Source: Clitoria ternatea (taxonomy: Eukaryota > Streptophyta > Magnoliopsida > Fabales > Fabaceae). Taken from it: a stretch of 64,000 bases of DNA. Each line of letters starts with the position of its first letter. The stretch's first letter is position 1. The position numbers and the translations under genes were made by a program. The notes beneath the pieces are model-generated. The model had not been told where the DNA came from, made no database searches, and saw only the letters and a program-made list of their open reading frames with translations. The stretch is from positions 57,916,501 to 57,980,500 of the forward strand of contig CM075672.1 in the NCBI GenBank assembly GCA_037962975.1, given 5' to 3'. Shown here in pieces: positions 58,427 to 64,000 of the stretch.

Positions 58427-58976
58427 ATGGTGACCATGCGTAGATACCACAGCCGTCGGGAGGATGGTAATCACCATGGACAACAACTGCAACAACAACA
58501 GGAGCAACAACAAAAACAACAACAACAACAACAGGAACAACGACTATGGTCAGAACGCTAAAATGCATGGAAGAGGCGTCGCATCGGAAGAATAAAGAGT
58601 TGCGCATCCACAGGCAGGAAGAGGGAGAGGCCTCTAGTTACCACAATACCCAGACCATGAAACAGAGAATAGATAAATCTGACCCCTCACACCCCCATGC
58701 AGCCTATCCATTCACGGAGGAGATCATGGCATCACCAACCCCCTTGAACTACAAACCACCGACAACGGAGAAGTATGATGGGGGGACCCGGAGGAGCATC
58801 TCACCATGTTTACCACCACCATGTTGATCATGGGAGCGTCAGACACTCTGCACTATAGGACGTTCCCGATCACCCTAACCAAGTCCGCTTTGTGGTGGTT
58901 CTTGCATATTCCTTCGAGGAGCCTATCAAGTTTCACATAATTGACGTAGAAGTTCCTGAACCAATCTACATCCAGC
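58427..58976 (+). pseudogene. gag of the Tat element, truncated
   Basis: From ATG 58427: a polyglutamine tract from a CAA/CAG run (58479-58544), then a frameshift; from 58546 the other frame gives PFTEEIMASPTPLNYKPP and KYDGG. A further single-base change in the G run at about 58778 moves the frame to EEHLTMFTTTMLIMGASD and LPIP-type residues WWFLHIPSRSLSSF, the retrotransposon gag domain. Athila-C cuts it at 58977. Confidence 0.8.
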
Positions 58977-61077
58977 TGATAAGTGTTTTAGAACATTATT
59001 TTTCACAGTTTAATTTATTTAAAATTTCAAGTTTACCATATCATTTCCCCTGAATTTCAAGTTTTTTGTCTTCTTTCCACTATTATTGTTCAAGTGTTGT
59101 ATTTTGCATGAATTAATTTAAATGGAACATTTAAAAGATATATTTTTCAGAATTGGAAAATTATGATGGATTAGTGCTAAATTAATTTCTTCAAAATGTC
59201 AAAAACTTAAATCAAAATTCCATTTCTTCAAAAAAAATATAAAAATAAAAAAATTAATTTTTAAATGTTCCATTTAAATTAATTAAGGTATTTGTTTCCC
59301 TAAAATGCAAAAAATAAATAAATCCATCTCCACCATTTCCCTTCTTAATTCACGTTAAAACCATGCCATCCATGCACCAATTTTCCCAATAATTCTTAAA
59401 GTTACACCAAACATTCCACTCATTAACATTTTATTAAGTCCATGCTCCATTTCCTCTTGTAATCTCACGGCCAAGCAAGTCCCATAAGCACCATCCATTC
59501 ACTAAAATGTTGAATAAAATAATGCTCATTCTTTCACTCACCTTGCTTCACGTTGAAATGCACTTCAAAAAGGTCCATGTGCCAAATATTTTAATGAAAC
59601 CAAACCCATCCATTTCCTCTTGATTCTCATGGCTACAATAAGGATCCCATTCACTATTATTTTAATCAACCCATTCACCATTATTCCTTGTCCCGCATGG
59701 TCAAAAAGAAAGCTTCCATTTCCTAATATTTTAATACAAACAAAGCCATCCATTCTTCAAACAAATCTCACGATAATATGTGATTCCACTCACCCATTAT
59801 TTAATTCAATCATTCTTCCATTCTTTCATGCATTTCATGCCAATGCATTGTCCCATGTCTCATTATTTTATTCAAAAGCTAACCATTATCTTTTGTCCCA
59901 AGTGCCCATTGTTCAATCCATTCATCTTCATTGTCTCTTAAGCTCTCACGGTCATGCATAGACCCCATGTGCACATTATTTTAATTGAATCCACTCATGG
60001 TCTCACACAACTCACGACAATATGGAAAATATTGGGCATTTTCAAATGTATAATCAAATACAAAGAGAATAGGTGCCACAGAATTGAAAGAAAAGGCAAA
60101 GTGCAAGGCAAGTATAAATAGAGAAGAGGAAGACTATGAAGCAGAGAGAACAGAAGCCAGGCAGAGGACACAGATTGGCTAGAAATTAAGAGGAAGAAAA
60201 GTTATAGAGAATAGTAGAAATACAGAGAGCAGAAAAATACAACAAGAAATAAAGGAAAATTACTAATAATTTGTGACAAAAACTGGTGATTATTCCTCTT
60301 TTATTTTGTAATGTATTCTATGCCTTATTTTACTTTGTGTGATATTATTTTCTATATGGGTAACTAAACTAATTATATTAGGATGGCGGGGGAATGATAA
60401 TATTTTGTGTTAATATTGTTTTGACTTTTAAGTTAATAAATTTCGGTTTTCCAATTAATTCGAATTTTACTCAATGCTCTTAGTAATTCCGACCAAGAAT
60501 CTAAGTGATAAAACTTTATACTTGCGGGTATATTAGTAAGTTTAAGTAATTGGTAAGATTGACTGATTCACTAATTACTGGAAAATTTTTGAATTAATCC
60601 TAAGATTTTGAAATACTTTTTGTGACCCTGGTAAAAATCCGGGAAAGTAATCAAAATTCTTTTGAGGAATTAAAAAGGGATTTTCATAAAATGATAATGG
60701 GCCTTTCTTAAGGATTGAACATTGTTCTCCATTCGATAGGTACATTAATAGAGTTCTGACCGGAACATATTAATTAACTTAAGGAAAATCTACCTTGGAA
60801 AACTTAATTTAATTCTTGTTAATTAAAAGTTAAAACTATTAATATAAAATAACGTCTTAAATCCTTGGAATCCCAAGATACTTTCAAGTCTGTTTTTACA
60901 TGTTAAGTAAATTTTGTTTCAGTATTTGTTTTATTTTGTGTTTTATTTTACAAAAACTTGAAAATCAATTGTGTGGATAATTAAATTTCAATATACCAGT
61001 ACTTTGAAAGTAGTCCCTGTGGAGACGATAATCTTTTATATTACGCGACACAACCCGTGCGCTTGCGGAACCTGTCA
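58977..61077 (+). repeat. 5' LTR of Athila-C
   Basis: 2101 bp, TGATAAGTGTTTTAG...CCTGTCA, seven bases before the primer site. The U3 half (about 59330-60010) has a degenerate repeat of the words CCCAT and CATTATTTTAAT with nearby CTCACGG, in place of the GC-rich palindromes of the other families. Confidence 0.85.
60113..60121 (+). promoter_or_regulatory. TATA box of the Athila-C LTR
   Basis: AAGTATAAATAGAGAAG, a strong plant TATA box, about 100 bp downstream of the CATTATTTTAAT repeat region. Confidence 0.7.
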
Positions 61078-61083
61078 AGTTTT

Positions 61084-61100
61084 TGGCGCCGTTGCTGGGG
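61084..61100 (+). other. Primer binding site of Athila-C, tRNA-Asp
   Basis: TGGCGCCGTTGCTGGGG, one mismatch to the complement of the tRNA-Asp 3' end. Confidence 0.9.
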
Positions 61101-61305
61101 ACTGTGTCCCTCAAATATCGACTGTATTTGATTAGATCAGACATTTTTTTTTACAGTTGTGTATTTATTGTAATATTTTTTCTTTTTATTTTTGAGTAAT
61201 TATTTTTATCCTATTGTTATTATCATTTTGTTCTTTTTATTCTGTGTTTTCTTTTGTTGTTTTTAATTTTTTTAGTTTATTTTGTTTGTCCTTTATTTTC
61301 TTTTT

Positions 61306-61389
61306 ATGCGACGAAGCCATAATGTTGATCTAAACTTAGGATTTGACCCTGAGATAGAACGCACCCTTAGAACTTTAAGAAAACAATAA
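61306..61389 (+). CDS. Short upstream ORF with FDPEIER motif, Athila-C
   Basis: 27 codons from ATG 61306 with GFDPEIERTLRTLRKQ, ended by TAA 61387; the gag ATG 61402 is in frame 12 nt later. Confidence 0.5.
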   Translation: MRRSHNVDLNLGFDPEIERTLRTLRKQ

Positions 61390-61401
61390 AAATTAAAACA
61401 A

Positions 61402-62940
61402 ATGGGAGACCAGAATAGAGCCTTAAGAGATTTTGCTGCTCCAAGCACAAATAGAAGACGGTCTAGCATCCTTAGACCCACAGTGGAGGCGAATAATTTT
61501 AAATTAAAACCTTTACTACTTTTTATAGTTCAACAGAACCAATTCGGAGGATTACCCTCCGAAGATCCCAATCTTCATCTTAAAATTTTTCTTGAATACT
61601 GTGACACACCAAAGATGAATGGAGCCACCAATGATGCCATTCATTTGAGACTCTTCCCTTTCTCATTACGAGATAAAGCAAGGGCATGGTTATACTCTCT
61701 TCCAGAAGGATCCATCACAACTTGGGAACAATTGTCTGGTGCTTTCATAAATAAATGGTACCCAAAAAATAAAACTGACTTGTTAAGAAAACAAATAATT
61801 AACTTTGCACAAAGAGATGAGTCACTGTATGATGCTTGGGAAAGATACAAGGAAATGTTGAGGGAATATCCCCATCATGGGATAGAAAGGTGGCTGACAG
61901 TCCATATCTCCTTGGACGCTACAACTGGTGGTGCTTTCATGAGCAAGAATATGGATGAAGCTTAGAACCTGATTGAGGAAATATCTCAGAACACTCATCA
62001 ATGGAACTCTGAAAGAGGTTTACCTACCAAAACACCAAGTAAGTACTTTGTTGATGCATTTTCCTTAATTACTACAAAAGTTGAAGCATTGTCATTAAAA
62101 CTTGATAAGTTAGGGCCAACAGGTACTGTTAATGTTGTTTATGAAGTTTGTGGTATTTCAGGACATGCAATAACAAATTGTCATTTGGCAATGACCTTGA
62201 GCCAGGAACCTGAGATGCAAGAGATGGATGCTATAAGACATTTTAATGGAAAATTTGGGAACAATTTCAGAGCACCACCTGGCTTTCAAAACAGAGCTCC
62301 TAACACTCAAGGAATGCAAGGTAATTATAGGCCTATTCAAGGGTTTTATGTCCCACAAAAATCCAGGCTTGAAACACTTATGGAAACTTTTATAAGTACT
62401 CAAGCAAAGCAAAATGAGGAGTTCTCTGATGCCATAAAGAATCTAGCATCCAAGGTGGAGTCACTAGCCATCCACAACAAAATGCTAGAGACAAAGATAG
62501 CTTAGCAAGCATCTAATACTACAAGAGTTCCAGGAACTTTTCCTGGAAAGCCATAAGCTGGACCTTCACATTAGACTATGGCAATCACTCTTAGGAGTGG
62601 AAAACAAATTAAGACCCAGCTCCTATGAAGGAAGGAGAAGCATCTAAAGATGTGGTGCCAAAAGTTAATACTCCTCTACCAATTATTGAATAGGAAGTCC
62701 CACAGAAGAAACAAGAGGAAGTAAAACCTTACCAGCCTCCTATTCCATATCCACAGAGGTTAGCTAAGGCTAAACTTGATAAGTAATTTGGGAAATTCCT
62801 AGAAGTTTTGAAGAAGTTGTACATCAATCTCCCATTCACTTAGGCATTACAACAAATGCCTACATATGCCAAGTTCCTTAAAGACATTTTGTCTAACAAA
62901 AGGAAGGTTGAAGAGGATGGAACCGTGGCACAGTGCTCTG
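61402..62940 (+). pseudogene. gag of Athila-C
   Basis: From ATG 61402: QFGGLPSEDPNLHLKIFLEY, LRDKARAWLYSLPEGSITTW, then a TAG at 61963 where relatives have Tyr (DEAYNL). The same frame continues to 62505: the knuckle at about 62135-62180 is YEVCGISGHAITNC, with Tyr in place of the first Cys. A TAG at 62503 lies at the same codon as one in Athila-A. From about 62600 frame changes interrupt the PYQPP...LAKAKLDK and FGKFLEVLKKLY segment. Confidence 0.85.
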
Positions 62941-63664
62941 ACTTCAAAAGAAGCTACCTCCAAAACTCCAAGATCCAGGTAGCTTTTCTATCCCTTACAT
63001 GATTAGAAATATGGATATTGATAGAGCTTTGTGTGATCTAAGAGCTAGTGTTAGCTTGATGCCTTTGTCTATTGCTGAAAAACTAGGCTTAGAAGAATTA
63101 AAACCTACTAGGATGTCTTTACAACTAGCTAATAGATCTGTTAATTTCCCAGTATAAATTTTAGAGGATGTTCCAATTAAAGTAGGAAAATTTTTTATAC
63201 CAGCTGATTTTGTTGTGCTTAAAATGGAAGAAGATTCTATGATTCCTATCATTCTAGGTAGACCATTTTTAGCAACTACAGGTGCTATCATTAATGTGAA
63301 AAATGGAAAATTATCTCTTACTGTAGGGGATCAAAAGGTTGAATTTAATTTGCAAGATGCCATAAAAAAACCATTAATTGATGATCTATGCTATAGAGTA
63401 GATATTCTTGACCAAGTGGTGAAGGAAGAGGCAATTCAAAACCTCCTTCATGATCCATTTGAATATGCTTTATCGAATGATTTTTCAGGCACTTCACAAA
63501 TAAACATTGTTGATTCCTTAACTGAAAAGGAACTGATTCCCAAGGTTGAACTCAAACCACTACCACCAGTGCTCGGGTATGAATTTCTTGGCCCTGATTC
63601 TACTTATCCAATGATTGTGAATGCTAATTTTTATCCTGAGGAAACTGAAAAACTTCTGAAGTAA
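62941..63664 (+). pseudogene. Protease and RT linker of Athila-C
   Basis: ALCDLRASVSLMPLSIAEKLG: the active-site D-L-G-A reads D-L-R-A (GGA to AGA), so it is expected to be dead. A TAA at about 63158, then ILEDVPIKVGKFFIPADFVVL and PIILGRPFLATTGAII, and an acidic linker to TAA 63662. Confidence 0.85.
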
Positions 63665-63739
63665 CTTAGGTTGTATAGGAAAGTCATAGGTTATACCATG
63701 GATGACATCAAAGGGATTAGCCCTTCTTTATACATACAT

Positions 63740-64000
63740 AGTGAACTGGTCTTATCCGGGGTCAAAGATCCAAAATAGGGACCAGCCTCAAAAGTCAAGG
63801 ATAGAAATGTTTATACACCGGTACAATAGGTATCCGGTATTATAGTCCGAACTCTTAGTGGGAGAATCTGGTCTTATTGTCCTAGAGATCCTTCACACCA
63901 AGCTTTCACGCTGAAGAGGGGCGAAAGGTGGTGTCACTTGCAAAGTCTCTGATGCTCAAGTCAGTGAAACAGAATTAGAATTCTAAGGAATTTGAGCAAT
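63740..64000. other. Non-Athila sequence at window end
   Basis: After KGISPSLYIH the expected RT does not continue. The sequence (CCGGGGTCAAAGATCC ... GATGCTCAAGTCAGTG) looks like repeat DNA of another family, but one end lies outside the window and I cannot classify it. Confidence 0.35.

Larger units (their letters stand above)
56770..58976 (+). mobile_element. Tat-lineage retrotransposon, 5' fragment
   Basis: Plus order: LTR end (to 57073), primer-site region TTTTGACGCCCACCGTGG (57074-57091), leader GGCCCAGTAAAATGG (58368 on), Gln-rich N-terminus and gag domain, cut at 58977 by Athila-C. The leader is interrupted by a solo LTR (57092-58363). GCGCCCACCGTGGGGCC-like primer region and PFTEEIM...YDG...MFTTTM gag are typical of Tat elements. 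Confidence 0.75.
58977..64000 (+). mobile_element. Athila-type retrotransposon (Athila-C), 5' portion
   Basis: LTR 58977-61077, tRNA-Asp primer site, short FDPEIER ORF, gag, protease and the very start of RT (KGISPSLYIH near 63735). Closely related to Athila-A in gag. After about 63740 the sequence departs from Athila, suggesting a further insertion or rearrangement. Confidence 0.87.

Noticed and set aside
58268..58607. Leu/Val-rich minus-strand ORFs
   Set aside because: They are the complement of the CAA repeat that encodes polyglutamine in the Tat gag.

Overview
This window is plant nuclear DNA, almost certainly from a eudicot. A legume is plausible from the style of the elements but is not proven. 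It is gene-poor, AT-rich repeat DNA made of nested LTR retrotransposons. The only host-gene sequence I recognise is one terminal exon of an ABCB (P-glycoprotein-type) transporter at 53980-54333, minus strand. I see no tRNA or rRNA gene, no CRISPR array and no intact host gene.

Layout. 1-3538: 5' part of an Athila-type element (Athila-A, minus). 3539-20913: a Tekay-type chromovirus (Tekay-A, minus), split inside its reverse transcriptase by a complete 9.05-kb element (N1, 8330-17382, minus, target duplication ACAAC). N1 has gag-protease and an env-position ORF but no reverse transcriptase, RNase H or integrase. 20914-24972: a short non-autonomous Athila-like element (N2, minus) into which Tekay-A probably inserted. 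24973-27141: LTR and leader of a small chromovirus (minus). 27142-27525: truncated Athila-A-family LTR. 27526-29640 and 46177-49430: older chromovirus LTR-type DNA. It is split by a solo Tekay-type LTR (Tekay-B, 29641-46176, target duplication AATTA), which is itself split by a nearly complete 12.66-kb Athila element (Athila-B, 32368-45025, plus, target duplication ATATA). 49431-50508: remnant of an internally deleted chromovirus. 50509-51605: 3' end of a Reina-like chromovirus (plus). 51606-53979: unclassified repeat-like DNA. 53980-56769: the ABCB exon and a 708-bp hAT-type non-autonomous transposon (55337-56044). 56770-58976: start of a Tat-lineage element with a solo LTR in its leader. 58977-64000: 5' part of a third Athila element (Athila-C, plus).

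The Athila elements share one plan: LTR, tRNA-Asp primer site, short ORF with an FDPEIER-like motif, gag, protease, RT-RNase H-integrase, a non-coding spacer, an ORF in the env position, a purine tract and LTR. All coding regions carry stops or frameshifts, many of them explicable as C-to-T changes, as expected for silenced repeats.

Most interesting: each Athila-type family carries its own short imperfect palindrome, iterated in U3 just upstream of the TATA box. In the two elements where the env-position ORF is present, the same palindrome is iterated again in the spacer before that ORF. The ORF's ATG follows a splice-acceptor-like AG directly, and a donor-like site lies upstream. This suggests a dedicated regulatory module and a spliced transcript for that ORF.
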